In this document: positions 27,108 to 37,635 of the stretch, one piece after another
How the letters are laid out: the number at the start of each line of letters is the position of its first letter
Position numbering within the stretch: the stretch's first letter is position 1
From: Bartonella tribocorum CIP 105476
Lineage (GTDB): Bacteria > Pseudomonadota > Alphaproteobacteria > Rhizobiales > Rhizobiaceae
Direction: 5' to 3'
DNA length: 64,000 nucleotides
NCBI RefSeq assembly: GCF_000196435.1
Contig: NC_010161.1
Coordinates: forward strand, 620,001-684,000
The notes under the pieces: generated by a model
Told to the model about the DNA's origin: nothing
What the model saw: only the letters and a program-made list of their open reading frames with translations
The model's database searches: none
Made by a program: the position numbers and the translations under genes

Positions 27108-28814
27108 TTAAGGCGATGCTTCATTTTTAATAGAGAGGTCTACTTTGTTTAAAGCCTTGGATAGATCATTTTGTAGAGCGGATTCGAGATCAACCATTGT
27201 GAGTCCTTTATTATCTTTTGCTTTAATTTTAACGATCAATGTTTGTGGATTTTTAGCAAATTCACCTAAGGATTTTGAAATTTTTTCTGCTTCGTCATGA
27301 TTTTTTAGCAGCATTTTTGGGGTTTGCGTCATCATTAAATAGAAATCGTCATAGAGTTCCTTTTTAAGATCATGTTGGTTGTCATTAAGGTTTTTCGCAA
27401 GATAAGAAAAAAGCTTATCGATAAAACCTGCATCTCTATATTGTATATCAATTTCATTGATGCCAATGTTTTGAGAAGCAACAATCATGACGTTTTGTTG
27501 ACCAGAAAAAAGCTTTTCATCAACATCAATAACCTTAGCGGATACGTTTCCAGACCCAACGTCTTTCATATCGAAAGACATTGTATCAAGAAAGAGCATG
27601 CGTTTTTTTTCATCATAAGAAATATCAAGTTTTCCTGAAAAATCGATTTGTTCAAACCCCATCTGTTTAAAGAGTTCTAAGTCTTTTTCATTCATTTTTT
27701 TCGGTAAAACCGAAAGGTTATTGAAAGAAAGAAAAAGTTTTTTTGGGATAGGGTGTTTCCACAAGCTTGGTTTAAATTTGAATGATTCGAGAGTTGCTTT
27801 CAATGATGGAATATCAACGGTGACATTATCAATTTTGGCATCAGCAGAGGTAATGGCGAGCAGTATGTTTAGAAGGAGACCATTTTGTGCTATTTTTTCC
27901 GAGACTTTATTCTTCTCTTTTCTGGCATTAAGATAAGCTTTAACCAATTTTTCAGGCGTTTGTTCAAGTGGTTTCATCTTTAGACCAGATGTTTTAAATT
28001 GGCCGAGGAAGAAAGAGCTATTTTTTTCTGCTTTTTCAAAAATATCAACACTTATATTGTTCAGAGAAATAGGGCCAGTAACGGTTTTTCCTTGAGTGAG
28101 AGCGTTATTTTTTCCGAAAATGATAGAATAGGCATAATTGATGTCGATATCTTGGGCTTTTATTGTATCACTTTTAGCCATCAGCTGCATTTGTTTATCA
28201 CTATTGACTGCAACTGTTTTAAGATCCATATTTTTGATACTAACGGAACGAATATGGCCGCCTTTAAAATCAGAAAGCTGAAAATTTTTGACTTCAACCG
28301 TTTCTGCTTGTTTATTTTTATTTTTTATAGAAAGTTGTATATTAGGAGCACTCATTGAGGCAAGCTCAATACGCATCATTGATTGTAAAAGATGTGATGT
28401 GATTGTTCTATCTTTGTCTTTTAAGGATACATTTTTAAGAGAAATTTGGGGAATTTTTACATGAATATTATTATGCTTTAAATCAACATTATAAAATGTA
28501 AAAGTTCCAGGAATAAAAGAAAAAGGAGGACGAGCAGAAATGGCACCAATTTTAAGCGATGTACCGGCTGGAACGGGGAGTGTAACATTCTTCAAATTGA
28601 CTTTACCTAGAATGCTGACTTCAGCTGTTTCTGCTTTTATGGCACGACGGGCTATCTCTTGTTTGACAAAACTGTCAAGATAGGGTTTTGCGATATAAAA
28701 TCCACCAACAATTATAATTGCCAAGATAGCAACAAATCCAATAATGCAAGTGAGCCAATATTTTAGGTGACTTTGATACCCACTATTAAGATTGACCATT
28801 CTTTCTTCTTTCAT
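27108..28814 (-). CDS. Membrane-anchored protein of unknown function, 568 aa
   Basis: The protein has one N-terminal membrane helix (WLTCIIGFVAILAIIIVGGFYIA, about residues 20-42 of this start) and then more than 500 residues of mostly beta-prone, lysine-rich sequence, so most of it should lie in the periplasm. The early FVKQEIARRAIKAETAEVSILGKVNLKNVTLPVPAG segments look like the AsmA/DUF748-type pattern (anchor followed by short strands described as 'basis' repeats), but I cannot place it in a named family. Three starts are possible (GTG 28823, ATG 28814, ATG 28799). It is divergent from the SLC13 transporter gene and 148 bases from nhaA. Function unknown. Confidence 0.7.
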   Translation of the reverse strand: MKEERMVNLNSGYQSHLKYWLTCIIGFVAILAIIIVGGFYIAKPYLDSFVKQEIARRAIKAETAEVSILGKVNLKNVTLPVPAGTSLKIGAISARPPFSFIPGTFTFYNVDLKHNNIHVKIPQISLKNVSLKDKDRTITSHLLQSMMRIELASMSAPNIQLSIKNKNKQAETVEVKNFQLSDFKGGHIRSVSIKNMDLKTVAVNSDKQMQLMAKSDTIKAQDIDINYAYSIIFGKNNALTQGKTVTGPISLNNISVDIFEKAEKNSSFFLGQFKTSGLKMKPLEQTPEKLVKAYLNARKEKNKVSEKIAQNGLLLNILLAITSADAKIDNVTVDIPSLKATLESFKFKPSLWKHPIPKKLFLSFNNLSVLPKKMNEKDLELFKQMGFEQIDFSGKLDISYDEKKRMLFLDTMSFDMKDVGSGNVSAKVIDVDEKLFSGQQNVMIVASQNIGINEIDIQYRDAGFIDKLFSYLAKNLNDNQHDLKKELYDDFYLMMTQTPKMLLKNHDEAEKISKSLGEFAKNPQTLIVKIKAKDNKGLTMVDLESALQNDLSKALNKVDLSIKNEASP

Positions 28815-29168
28815 TTTTATCACTCTTTGAATTGAGAGTGAAGATAAACTCTTTTAAGCAACGACAAAGGTTAAAATATAGCGTGTACCAGTTTCAACAG
28901 TCATCTACCCTCTATATTAGAGTTATTCTCAGCTTTTTTGCAATATCACTTTATCAACTTTTATCGATTTTCTTTGGATTCAGCACGTTATAGAAAAGCA
29001 CGCATAATGAAGGAGAGGTAAGTTTATGCGCATCATATTTTTTATCACTTTAAATTATCATAAAATATTCCTATGTCCGCTTTTATCTTGCTGCTGTTTA
29101 TAGGAATATTTAAAACATATAAAGATATGTTTTTGTTCATTATAATTTAATGGGGAGAGGTGAGTGTT
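28815..29168. other. Divergent intergenic region before the SLC13/RCK gene
   Basis: No gene is seen. Promoters of both flanking genes should lie here. It contains a strong long-loop inverted repeat at 29063-29111, listed separately. Confidence 0.4.
29063..29111. promoter_or_regulatory. 12-base inverted repeat upstream of the SLC13 transporter gene
   Basis: AAATATTCCTAT (29063-29074) and its exact complement ATAGGAATATTT (29100-29111) are separated by 25 bases and end 57 bases before the transporter start. The arms could bind one regulator at two half-sites or form an RNA hairpin in the leader. No regulator is identified. Confidence 0.4.
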
Positions 29169-30941
29169 ATGACAGAAAATCAAATAATGGCCTTTTTGAT
29201 CATTGGTCTCATGATGGTTGTTTTTATTTGGGATCGATTTCGTTATGATCTTGTCGCTATTTGTACATTATTAATAGCGTGTGCTCTTGGTCTTGTCAGT
29301 CCAAAGGAGGCTTTTAGCGGTTTTAGTAATGATATTGTTATTATCGTGGGAAGTGTGTTTGTTGTCAGTACGGCTGTATCACGTTCTGGTATAATGGAAT
29401 TTATTATTCAGCGGATATGGCCAGATGTGAAATCGGTGCGTCTTCAATTAGCTTTTTTGGTTCTTTCTGTTGTCGTTTTATCAATGTTTGTTAAAAATAT
29501 TGGTGCTTTGGCGATTATGCTTCCGATCGCTTTTCAGTTTGCTCGTCGTTCTCAGGTTTCTCCCTCTGTCTTTTTGATGCCCATGGCCTTTGGTTCTTTG
29601 TTGGGGGGGCTTATGACACAGATAGGGACATCTCCCAATGTTGTTATTTCAGCGATGCAAGAACGTTTAGCAGGAACACCTTTCACGATGTTTGATTTTA
29701 CACCAGTTGGTGCGGTTATTGCGACGGTTGGTGTCTTATATTTGGTCTTTTTTTATTGGCTTTTGCCTGTACGTGTGCGTTCAGGTGGATCGTTTGATAA
29801 AGCCATTGATATTCGTAATTATGTTGCAGAAGTGCATATTCCAATAAATTCACCGATTGTGGGGAAAAGTATTATTGATTTGGTTAAGCCATCAAGTGGT
29901 GATGTTATGGTGATTCAAATCATCAGAAACAAAGTATCTATTTCGCCACTACCGGATTTTGTTTTGTCTGAAAACGATATTGTTTTGCTAGAAGGGTCAC
30001 ATACAGGAATAGATAGTGTGATGAACTCTGCTCGTTTAGAGTTTCCTAAGGAGCGAATGCTTTCTACAGGTGATAAGGACAGTGACATTGATATTATTGA
30101 AGCGGTCATCACGCATAACTCGCCTCTTATTGGCGTTAGTGCAAAAGAGCTTTCCCTATTTGATCGCTATAATGTCAATTTGCTTGCGTTAAGTCGTCAA
30201 CATGAAAGGGTGAGGGGAAGACTTGATGATATTATTTTCCATCTTGGAGATGTGATTGTTTTGCAAGGACAGGATGCAGTTATTCCAAATTTGTTAAGGG
30301 AATTGAAATGTCTACCCCTAGCAAAACGAAATATTGTGTTTGGAAATTTACGGCATGGTTTTATATCTCTAGCCATTTTATTTATAGCCATTATTTTTAC
30401 AGCTTTTCATATTGTTCCAGTTGCTTTTTCTTTCTTTTCTGCAGCCGCTGCAATGGTTATCTTTCGCGTTTTGCCCGCGCGTGATCTGTATCAGGCATTA
30501 GATGGCCCAATATTAGTCCTATTAGCGGCTCTTATTCCCGTGAGTGAAGCGTTAGAGAAAACGGGCTGTACGGATCTCATTGGTCAATGGCTGAGCCAAT
30601 TGGCAATATTTTTCCCACCATCTGGTGCTTTAACACTGATGTTGGTGACAGCCATGTTGGTCACGCCATTTTTGAACAATGCAGCGACGGTTATGATGGT
30701 TGCACCCATCGCGTCAAGTTTTGCTCATTCTCTTCATTATAAGCCTGAAGCTTTTTTGATGGCTGTTGCAATTGGTGCGGGGTGCGAGTTTCTTACACCT
30801 ATTGGACATCAAAGCAATATGCTCGTGATGGCGCCAGGAGGATATCGTTTTAGTGATTATCCACGTTTGGGGGCTCCATTGGCGGTGTTGATCATTATTG
30901 TTGCTGTTCCCATGCTTATGTGGGTTTGGCCATTACAATAG
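29169..30941 (+). CDS. SLC13-family permease with RCK (TrkA-C) domains
   Basis: The 590-aa protein has two blocks of membrane helices flanking a soluble middle part. The first block includes FSGFSNDIVIIVGSVFVVS and the loop GGLMTQIGTSPNVVIS; the second includes TPFLNNAATVMMVAPIA and EFLTPIGHQSNMLVMAPGGY, the paired (T/N)P loops of the SLC13/CitT divalent-anion:Na+ superfamily. The middle (about residues 215-385) reads as two TrkA-C ligand-sensing domains, VHIPINSPIVGKSIIDLVK and AVITHNSPLIGVSAKELS. Such permeases take up sulfate, dicarboxylates or similar anions; the substrate is not determined. ATG 29169 has GGAGAGG upstream; a GTG at 29160 is less likely. Confidence 0.88.
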   Translation: MTENQIMAFLIIGLMMVVFIWDRFRYDLVAICTLLIACALGLVSPKEAFSGFSNDIVIIVGSVFVVSTAVSRSGIMEFIIQRIWPDVKSVRLQLAFLVLSVVVLSMFVKNIGALAIMLPIAFQFARRSQVSPSVFLMPMAFGSLLGGLMTQIGTSPNVVISAMQERLAGTPFTMFDFTPVGAVIATVGVLYLVFFYWLLPVRVRSGGSFDKAIDIRNYVAEVHIPINSPIVGKSIIDLVKPSSGDVMVIQIIRNKVSISPLPDFVLSENDIVLLEGSHTGIDSVMNSARLEFPKERMLSTGDKDSDIDIIEAVITHNSPLIGVSAKELSLFDRYNVNLLALSRQHERVRGRLDDIIFHLGDVIVLQGQDAVIPNLLRELKCLPLAKRNIVFGNLRHGFISLAILFIAIIFTAFHIVPVAFSFFSAAAAMVIFRVLPARDLYQALDGPILVLLAALIPVSEALEKTGCTDLIGQWLSQLAIFFPPSGALTLMLVTAMLVTPFLNNAATVMMVAPIASSFAHSLHYKPEAFLMAVAIGAGCEFLTPIGHQSNMLVMAPGGYRFSDYPRLGAPLAVLIIIVAVPMLMWVWPLQ

Positions 30942-31511
30942 GATGTTTTTAGAATCTTTAAGGATCGATGACAAAAGGTTGTTAATCGTATGAAGATTAA
31001 GTTGAAGGGATATACTTTGTATGAAAATTTTTACTTGAAGCTTGGGGGAGCGTATTTTTAATAATGTTCCAGTATTTTTTCTTCTGGATGAAAATTTGTT
31101 TATTTGATTTTAAGCAGGAAAGTTTAGTGATCGTTTTTTATAAAGAGTTTGCATTTTTAATACAACTCTAAAATAAAAGATAAAGAACCAGTCGCTTTTA
31201 AGGGCTTTAAAAGATTGTCTTTAGCATATATTAATGAAAAAAGAATGGCTCATATTATTGACAAGCATGCTAGACGATTAAGATCATGATCTTTTTTATA
31301 AATTCAAGTTATATAAAAATTGTCGTGTGAAGCAAAAGGATATTTACATCGTTTTTAATTGATACAGTTGCAAAAGCCACATCGATTAGGATACATGTTG
31401 CTTTGAAGTGAATAAACGGAGAAACTTGAAGACTTTTCGTTAATGAGGGCTACCCTCTTTGTCCATTTATGCGTAAAAGATAGAAAGTAAATTTTTTACA
31501 AGGTATGTTAT
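30942..31511. other. Intergenic region upstream of the YfgM-like gene
   Basis: No gene is seen. An AT-rich inverted repeat (TTTTTATA ... TATAAAAA near 31290-31320) is present but is unremarkable in such AT-rich DNA. Confidence 0.35.
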
Positions 31512-32183
31512 ATGTCGTATGATAGTTTTATTGCTGAAGTTAATGCAGAATTTCGTCAAGAAAAGGCGCTTGCTTTTTGGAGACGCTATGGTTTTTCAAT
31601 GATTGGGGCCGTTCTTCTTTTCATTCTCATGATAACTATTTATCAAATTTATCATCATACGCAAATAAAGAAAGCCAGCTATGTTGGTGATGCATTTGTA
31701 AAGAGTCTTGAACTTGCGGATACACGTCATTTTGATAAGGCGATAAAGCAATTGGAGAATGTTAGAGACTCTCATTTCGGAGGATATCCTTTTCTTGCCC
31801 GTTTGCGGGAGGCTTCTCTACTTATGGAGCAGGGTGATTTTATTAAGTCGGTGGAGATCTTTGATTCTGTTGCGGCAGATGAGAAAGCACCGCAGATTTT
31901 GCGGAAAGTTGCGAAAATTCGAGCAGCCTATCTTTTAGTTGATTCAGGGACCTTGGATGATGTCAAAAAGCGCGTCAAAGATATGACAAGTGATATTGAT
32001 CCCATGCGCATGTCCGCACGAGAGGCTTTAGGCTTAGCTGCTTATAAAGCAGGGAAGGTTGATGAGGCTGTTGATTATTTTCAGAAAATTTCTGAAGAAG
32101 GTGTTCTGAGATCAAATATAACAGATCGGGCTCGAATAATGCTTGAGCTTATGCAAGCTGAGGGCAAGGTAAATAAGGAATAA
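31512..32183 (+). CDS. YfgM-like membrane-anchored tetratricopeptide protein
   Basis: The 223-aa protein has a short cytoplasmic N-terminus, one membrane helix ([20 protein letters not shown], about residues 29-48) and a periplasmic region with TPR-like helix pairs such as [20 protein letters not shown] and [19 protein letters not shown]. This matches the YfgM/Tpr_21 family, in E. coli an ancillary partner of PpiD at the Sec translocon. The gene lies immediately before der, as in E. coli where yfgM-bamB-der are linked; here bamB is absent and the stop of this gene is only 4 bases from the der start. Confidence 0.85.
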   Translation: MSYDSFIAEVNAEFRQEKALAFWRRYGFSMIGAVLLFILMITIYQIYHHTQIKKASYVGDAFVKSLELADTRHFDKAIKQLENVRDSHFGGYPFLARLREASLLMEQGDFIKSVEIFDSVAADEKAPQILRKVAKIRAAYLLVDSGTLDDVKKRVKDMTSDIDPMRMSAREALGLAAYKAGKVDEAVDYFQKISEEGVLRSNITDRARIMLELMQAEGKVNKE

Positions 32184-32187
32184 ATCG

Positions 32188-33612
32188 ATGAGCCTTACCA
32201 TTGCTATCGTTGGTCGTCCCAATGTTGGGAAATCAACACTTTTTAATCGTTTGGTTGGGCAAAAATTGGCTTTGGTTGATGATAAGCCTGGTGTAACACG
32301 TGATCGGCGTATTCATGCGGCAAAACTTCAAGATCTACGTTTTGATGTGATTGATACGGCTGGGCTGGAAGAAGCAGGAGATCACACCCTTGAGGGGCGT
32401 ATGCGTTCTCAGACAAAAGCTGCGATTGATGAAGCAGATCTTATTTTATTCGTATTTGATGCAAAGAGTGGAATAACACCGAGTGATTTAAATTTTGCTT
32501 CACTGGTTCGCAAATCAGGAAAACCGATTGTGCTCGTTGCTAATAAGTCTGAGTCAAAAGCGGCAACAGGGGGAGAGTATGAGGCATGGTCCTTAGGTTT
32601 GGGAGAGCCGTGCCCAATATCGGCTGAACATGGTTTGGGACTGAGCGATCTTCGTGATGCCATTATAGACGCTGTTGGGTCAGAGCGCGCTTTTAGCAAC
32701 AACAAAGAAGAAGATATGACGATACAGCCTGCATCTGTTGGTGATGATATAGAAGATTTGCAGGAGGAGGGGCTTATTTACGATGAAAGCAAGCCTATTC
32801 GGATTGCCATTGCCGGGCGTCCCAATACAGGAAAATCCACTCTTATCAATAGTATGTTGAAGCAAGATCGGTTATTAACAGGACCAGAAGCAGGGTTGAC
32901 ACGCGATTCTATTTCTGTCGATTGGGAATGGCGTGGTCGTCATATTAAACTATTTGATACTGCAGGTTTACGTCGAAAATCGAAAATTCAAGAAAAATTA
33001 GAAAAGCTATCGGTTGCTGATACTTTACGTGCCATTCGTTTTGCCGAAGTGGTGGTCATTGTTTTTGATGCAACGATGCCTTTTGAAAAGCAGGATTTAC
33101 AAATTGCTGATCTTGTGATTCGTGAAGGGCGTGTTCCAGTTATTGCTTTCAATAAGTGGGACCTTATTGAAAATAGTCAGGCTACATTGATTGATTTGCA
33201 TGAAAAATGTGCGCGATTTCTTCCTCAAGTTCGTGGTTTGAGGGCTGTTCCTTTATCGGGGCAATATGGTCAAGGGATTGATAAACTCATGGAAAATATC
33301 ATGATGATGCACCGTGTATGGAATCGTCGTATTTCTACGGCTAAATTGAACCAATGGCTTGAAATTGTTGTGGCACATCATCCACCACCTGCGATTTCCG
33401 GGCGCCGACTTAAGGTTAAATATATCACACAAGTGAAAACACGTCCCCCTGGATTTATGATTTCTTGCTCGCGTCCCAAAGTCATGCCCCAGTCGTATTT
33501 GCGTTATCTTGTCAATGGATTACGTGAAACATTTGATATGTCTGGTATACCAGTGCGCCTATCATTACGCGCTTCTGATAATCCTTTTGCGACACGTGCT
33601 AAAAAGAAATAA
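32188..33612 (+). CDS. der: Ribosome assembly GTPase Der (EngA)
   Basis: The 474-aa protein carries two GTPase domains in tandem, unique to Der, and acts in maturation of the 50S ribosomal subunit. Domain 1 has GRPNVGKST (9-17), DTAGLEE and NKSE; domain 2 has GRPNTGKST (210-218), [10 protein letters not shown] and NKWD. A KH-like domain ends the protein ([18 protein letters not shown]). A short acidic linker rich in Glu and Asp separates the GTPase domains. AAGGA precedes ATG 32188, and it is almost certainly translated from the same mRNA as the YfgM-like gene. A gene-poor 1.8 kb region follows. Confidence 0.97.
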   Translation: MSLTIAIVGRPNVGKSTLFNRLVGQKLALVDDKPGVTRDRRIHAAKLQDLRFDVIDTAGLEEAGDHTLEGRMRSQTKAAIDEADLILFVFDAKSGITPSDLNFASLVRKSGKPIVLVANKSESKAATGGEYEAWSLGLGEPCPISAEHGLGLSDLRDAIIDAVGSERAFSNNKEEDMTIQPASVGDDIEDLQEEGLIYDESKPIRIAIAGRPNTGKSTLINSMLKQDRLLTGPEAGLTRDSISVDWEWRGRHIKLFDTAGLRRKSKIQEKLEKLSVADTLRAIRFAEVVVIVFDATMPFEKQDLQIADLVIREGRVPVIAFNKWDLIENSQATLIDLHEKCARFLPQVRGLRAVPLSGQYGQGIDKLMENIMMMHRVWNRRISTAKLNQWLEIVVAHHPPPAISGRRLKVKYITQVKTRPPGFMISCSRPKVMPQSYLRYLVNGLRETFDMSGIPVRLSLRASDNPFATRAKKK

Positions 33613-35442
33613 TACCTCTTTATTTAAAAGTGAATGAAATCTACAGAGCCTTAAAAATAAGCTGTTTCATGATTTGTCGTGTTCTAAATATCGAAAATGA
33701 AATGATAACTTCAAGAGGCAAATTTCTCCTTTTTCATAAAAGAAAAAATCTTTATTTTCTAACATCTTGATTTATTAATAATCATTTATCATGAGTGCTA
33801 TAGAGTTTTCTCATTTTAATTTCTCTTGATAAAGATTCTTTATTCGCATGTTATGAGAAGAATTTAATAGGGAGTATTTAAGAAAGAGCACACAATCCTT
33901 TTAAGGGTGTATTTTAATACAAAAATAAATACAATCTGAGGAGAGGGGATATAATGATGATGCTCATTTGAAAAGAAGCATTAAATTATCTTTTCATAAA
34001 AATAAAGGGTATTCATAAGCGCTTTTGCTTGCGATAATTATTTCTAAATAAAAAGCAAAAATATCTGCGGAATCTAACAATATTCAATTGTAAAGTGTGA
34101 GATTCAAAAAGTGGATTAAAATTGTATAAAGAGGTATAGCGGTCGTATTCAAGTTTTATTGGGCTCTATCTAAAATTGTAAATTTATTATATCTCGTACT
34201 TAAAGAAAAATCTCTTTATGCTTCTAAGCCTATTTCACGATGGTGCCTGTAAATAGAGGTATAACGTCAAATACCTTGCAAGTGGGATCATATACAACCC
34301 GTTGAGAATTTTCAGTTAAACAAAAAGTGCAAGTCTACTTGAATAAAAAGCATAAGCGAATGCTTTTATATTATTTTCAGCTTTCAAGGGTGTATCAATT
34401 CTATTTGTACCAATTCTCGTTTTGAAAAAGAGCATAAAAGGCAATTTTTCAACCGTTTTTAAGCACACATCAACCCTTCTTGTGATAGACAAAAACAGTT
34501 TTGATTACTTCAATATGAATACGCAAGAATATCTTATCAGAGTTTTTTTTAAAGAAGAAAATTATAGATTATAATTATAAATCAATGTGTTGTGCTAAAA
34601 TGATCCCCCCATTGGATTCCATTTTCCTTAACGCATGATGGGTAAAGCCTACGCGATTGATTTACATTCAGTGAATATGTGTTTAGTATATTATGTTACC
34701 AAGAATAAGACATTAGTTATGTTTGTGCTATCTTATCAAAATGTTACACGATATATTTTGTATGTTTTGTGTAGATGAATTGACATACGTTCAAAATATT
34801 TAAATGATATAAGGAAAAATATGATTTTGACGGAAAACAAGACAGCATTCCATTTGTTTGCAAGCTAGAATAATGATGTGCAAGTGTGTTAATTTTAGTG
34901 TTTTAATTTAATAATACTTTGATTTATGATAATAAACCATCACTTTTTATCTTGAATTAAGAACGTCGAAAATCATAAGATTCTTTAATATTTCAAACAT
35001 GTTCATGTTGAATTAAGAAAAATCTTTTGTTTGTATATCCCAAGCAAGATTAATGTGTGAGTAAAAACAGTTGAAAAAAAGAATTGTTTTTTATGCTTTT
35101 TTTCAAGATTAGGGCCGTTACAACATTGGAGTTAGCAAAGCGTATAATGGTGTCGGCTTGTCTCTTCATAAGCATAAAGATGGTGAATTTAAGAGTTTTA
35201 TATTATTCAAGGAAGCTTTTATGCATTTTCTGGTGATGTTGTGAAATCAGTTTAGGGACTTTAAGAAATATTTTTTTTAAAAAGCATGTGAATTGAAAAA
35301 TGCGTTATTTAGGCGATAAAATTTATACGATAATTTGTGATAGATTTCTTTTAGTATCTTGACGAATAAATTCGAGAACAATATGATGCACAAGACTTTA
35401 CACGATGCATTTTTGCTTTGCTTTTTGATGAAGGAGCCGATG
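33613..35442. other. Long gene-free region between der and the Fo operon
   Basis: About 1.8 kb of AT-rich DNA with no supported gene, tRNA or rRNA. A 47-codon frame at 34635-34778 begins MMGKAYAIDLHSVNM, faintly like the start of IS630-type transposase OrfA, but is too short and degenerate to call. A TTGACA at 34780-34785 and a TATAAT at 35143-35148 are possible promoter pieces; the latter is about 300 bases before atpI. The stretch probably represents old genes decayed beyond recognition plus the Fo operon leader. Confidence 0.4.
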
Positions 35443-35877
35443 ATGGCGATGGGCGAAAAACCCGTTACAAGCCGCAAGGAGACTGAAGGAAAAAAGCAAA
35501 GAGAGTGTTTTCATTCAGAGGATTTGGAATGTCGTAGTAAGAACTTAAGCGCAGCTTTAGTGCACAAGCAAGCGTTAAGGAAGCGGGAGCATAAGGATAG
35601 GCAGAAAAAGTCACAAGGAAGGATAGCGGATGCAGTTAAGCTTTCCAGTGAATTTTTAGCAAGTATTATTGTTGGTATTGTTTTGGGGGTGGGTTTTGAT
35701 AAGTTAGCAGGTTCATGGCCGTGGGGATTGGTATTTTTTCTCTTTCTTGGATTTGCTGCTGGTGTATTGAGTATTCTTCGGTCTGTGGGGTATGTTTCCT
35801 CCAGTCAATTAGGGCAAAAAGGCGTATTGCGCCAAGATGAACAAAATAAAGGGACCAATGAGAGGTCCGATAAATGA
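35443..35877 (+). CDS. atpI: ATP synthase protein I (AtpI-like)
   Basis: This small membrane protein has a long charged N-terminal part followed by two membrane helices ([18 protein letters not shown] and [19 protein letters not shown]). AtpI helps assemble the c-ring of ATP synthase in some bacteria and is the usual first gene of the Fo operon. The start is uncertain: the frame is open from a TTG at 35359, with ATGs at 35383, 35428, 35440, 35443 and 35449. ATG 35443 (144 aa) is chosen for its AAGGAG six bases upstream. The end overlaps atpB by 20 bases. Confidence 0.8.
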   Translation: MAMGEKPVTSRKETEGKKQRECFHSEDLECRSKNLSAALVHKQALRKREHKDRQKKSQGRIADAVKLSSEFLASIIVGIVLGVGFDKLAGSWPWGLVFFLFLGFAAGVLSILRSVGYVSSSQLGQKGVLRQDEQNKGTNERSDK

Positions 35878-36643
35878 GGTTGAAGTGACAGCGCACGCTC
35901 CAGATCCTATTCATCAGTTTGAGGTTTCACGGCTGATTAAGATTTCCATAGGAAATATGGATTTATCGTTTACAAATGTATCATTGTTTACAGTCGTTAC
36001 GGTTGTTATAACTGCTGCTTTTCTCTTTATTTCATCATCAAGTCGTGGATTGGTTCCAACGCGGATGCAATCTCTTTCAGAAATGGCCTATGAGTTTGTC
36101 GCATCGACTCTGCGAGAATCATCTGGTGTGCAGGGAATGCAGTTTTTCCCTTTAGTTTTTTCTCTGTTTACTTTTATTTTGGTTGCTAACTTTATTGGTC
36201 TTTTTCCCTATTTTTATACGGTGACCTCTCAGATTATGATTACGTTTTCGTTGGCAATGGTGGTTATTTTGACGGTGATTGGTTATGGCTTTTATAAGCA
36301 TGGGATCAGTTTTTTAAAACTGTTCGTTCCCAGTGGGGTTCCTGTCGTCGTTTTGCCTCTCGTGACAATGATTGAGATTATTTCTTTTCTCTCCCGCCCC
36401 ATCAGTCTTTCGCTTCGTCTTTTTGCGAATATGCTTGCTGGTCATATTACGCTCAAAGTGTTTGCTGGGTTTATTGTTTCGATGATTGGGGTAGGAATTG
36501 TGGGCGTTGGTGGTGCGGTTTTGCCCCTTATTATGACTGTGGCGATTACGGCTCTTGAGTTTTTGGTTGCATTTCTTCAGGCTTACGTCTTTACAGTTTT
36601 AACATGTATGTATCTTAATGATGCAATTCATCCAGGACATTAA
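35858..36643 (+). CDS. atpB: ATP synthase Fo subunit a
   Basis: The 261-aa integral membrane protein forms the proton half-channels facing the c-ring. It has the family helices with [26 protein letters not shown], the essential-arginine helix [15 protein letters not shown] and the final [18 protein letters not shown]. The frame permits a start at ATG 35837, but ATG 35858 has AAAGGGA just upstream and gives the N-terminus I recall for related species. It overlaps the end of atpI, which suggests coupled translation. It is followed by atpE after 54 bases. Confidence 0.96.
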   Translation: MRGPINEVEVTAHAPDPIHQFEVSRLIKISIGNMDLSFTNVSLFTVVTVVITAAFLFISSSSRGLVPTRMQSLSEMAYEFVASTLRESSGVQGMQFFPLVFSLFTFILVANFIGLFPYFYTVTSQIMITFSLAMVVILTVIGYGFYKHGISFLKLFVPSGVPVVVLPLVTMIEIISFLSRPISLSLRLFANMLAGHITLKVFAGFIVSMIGVGIVGVGGAVLPLIMTVAITALEFLVAFLQAYVFTVLTCMYLNDAIHPGH

Positions 36644-36697
36644 TAGAATTGGCGGTTTTCCGTCGAATAGTGCAATTTCGCTTAAAAGGAGAATAAT

Positions 36698-36928
36698 ATG
36701 GAAATAGTGCTTGCAGCAAAATATATTGGCGCTGGTCTTGCTTGCTTTGGTATGGCTGGAACCGCTTTAGGGCTTGGTAATATTTTTGGCAGCTATCTTT
36801 CTGGTGCATTACGTAATCCATCAGCAGCAGATAGTCAGTTTGGACGTCTCGTCTTTGGTTTTGCTGTGACAGAAGCTTTGGGTATTTTTTCGTTGCTCAT
36901 TGCTTTATTACTTCTTTTTGGGGTTTAA
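36698..36928 (+). CDS. atpE: ATP synthase Fo subunit c
   Basis: The 76-aa hairpin proteolipid forms the rotating c-ring. Two membrane helices flank a polar loop ALRNPSAADS; the proton-binding carboxylate is Glu59 in FAVTEALGIFSLL, and the first helix has the small-residue run GTALGLGNIFGSYLSGA for ring packing. Many alphaproteobacteria also use Glu here. AAAAGGAG precedes the ATG, the strongest ribosome-binding site in the operon, in line with the extra copies of c needed. An inverted repeat follows the stop. Confidence 0.97.
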   Translation: MEIVLAAKYIGAGLACFGMAGTALGLGNIFGSYLSGALRNPSAADSQFGRLVFGFAVTEALGIFSLLIALLLLFGV

Positions 36929-36936
36929 TCATCATC

Positions 36937-36981
36937 AAAAGGGTATGTTTGTTCTCGCTATGAGGAAAGATTTACCCTTTT
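36937..36981 (+). promoter_or_regulatory. Inverted repeat between atpE and atpF' (candidate mRNA hairpin)
   Basis: AAAAGGGTA (36937-36945) and TACCCTTTT (36973-36981) are perfect complements separated by 27 bases, starting 9 bases after the atpE stop. It is not followed by a full T run. It might shield the atpE 3' end or partly terminate so that c is made in excess over b and b'. That role is inference. Confidence 0.4.
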
Positions 36982-37057
36982 AGCTCTCAACCAGAAAAGT
37001 TGTTTGTCATTTATCATCGGCTAAAGAGGGTTTAAGCTATTTAAAGGATGAAAGAGG

Positions 37058-37624
37058 ATGTTTATTGCCAGCGCTTATGCACAGAACACTGAAACGTCGA
37101 TAGAACATATCAAGAAAGTGGCAGAGCATGCAAATCGTGTGTTTCCACCTTTTGATTTTGTTCATTTTAGTTCGCATTTTTTCTGGTTGGCAATTTCTTT
37201 CGGATTTTTTTATCTGTTTATCTCTCGTGTGATTGCGCCGCGTATTGGTGGTGTTATTGAAACACGTCGAGATCGAATTGCATCTGATTTAGATCAAGCA
37301 ATGCGCATGAAGCAGGAAGCAGACACCGTTGTTGAAACTTATGAGCGGGAATTAGCAGAAGCGCGTTTGAAAGCGCATACGATAGCACAAGCAGCTGGTG
37401 AAGAATTAAAACAAAAAGCTGAGCTTGAACGGAAGGAAATTGAAGAGCGTTTAGAGAAAAAACTTGCAGATGCTGAAAAACAGATAGCAAAAATTCGGGA
37501 TAAAGCGATGCAAAATGTTGGTTCTATCGCTGAAGAAGTCACTCTTGGAATTGTGAAAAAATTGATTGATGTTGATATCAACAAAGAGACTGTTCGTTCA
37601 GTTATTAAAACTGCGAATTATTGA
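37058..37624 (+). CDS. atpG: ATP synthase Fo subunit b'
   Basis: The 188-aa protein is the b'-type peripheral stalk subunit found in alphaproteobacteria and cyanobacteria alongside b. It has one membrane helix ([20 protein letters not shown], about residues 45-64) followed by a long charged coiled coil ([20 protein letters not shown] onward) that reaches toward F1. An N-terminal extension before the helix is common in this subgroup. The name atpG or atpF2 is used for b' genes; I treat it as b' because it precedes a second b-type gene. GAAAGAGG precedes the ATG. It ends 11 bases before atpF. Confidence 0.93.
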   Translation: MFIASAYAQNTETSIEHIKKVAEHANRVFPPFDFVHFSSHFFWLAISFGFFYLFISRVIAPRIGGVIETRRDRIASDLDQAMRMKQEADTVVETYERELAEARLKAHTIAQAAGEELKQKAELERKEIEERLEKKLADAEKQIAKIRDKAMQNVGSIAEEVTLGIVKKLIDVDINKETVRSVIKTANY

Positions 37625-37635
37625 GGAAGGCAAAA

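Noticed and set aside
34635..34778. IS630-type transposase remnant as a mobile element
   Set aside because: The resemblance is limited to about ten residues at the start; no inverted repeats or further transposase sequence are visible, so it is kept only as a remark.
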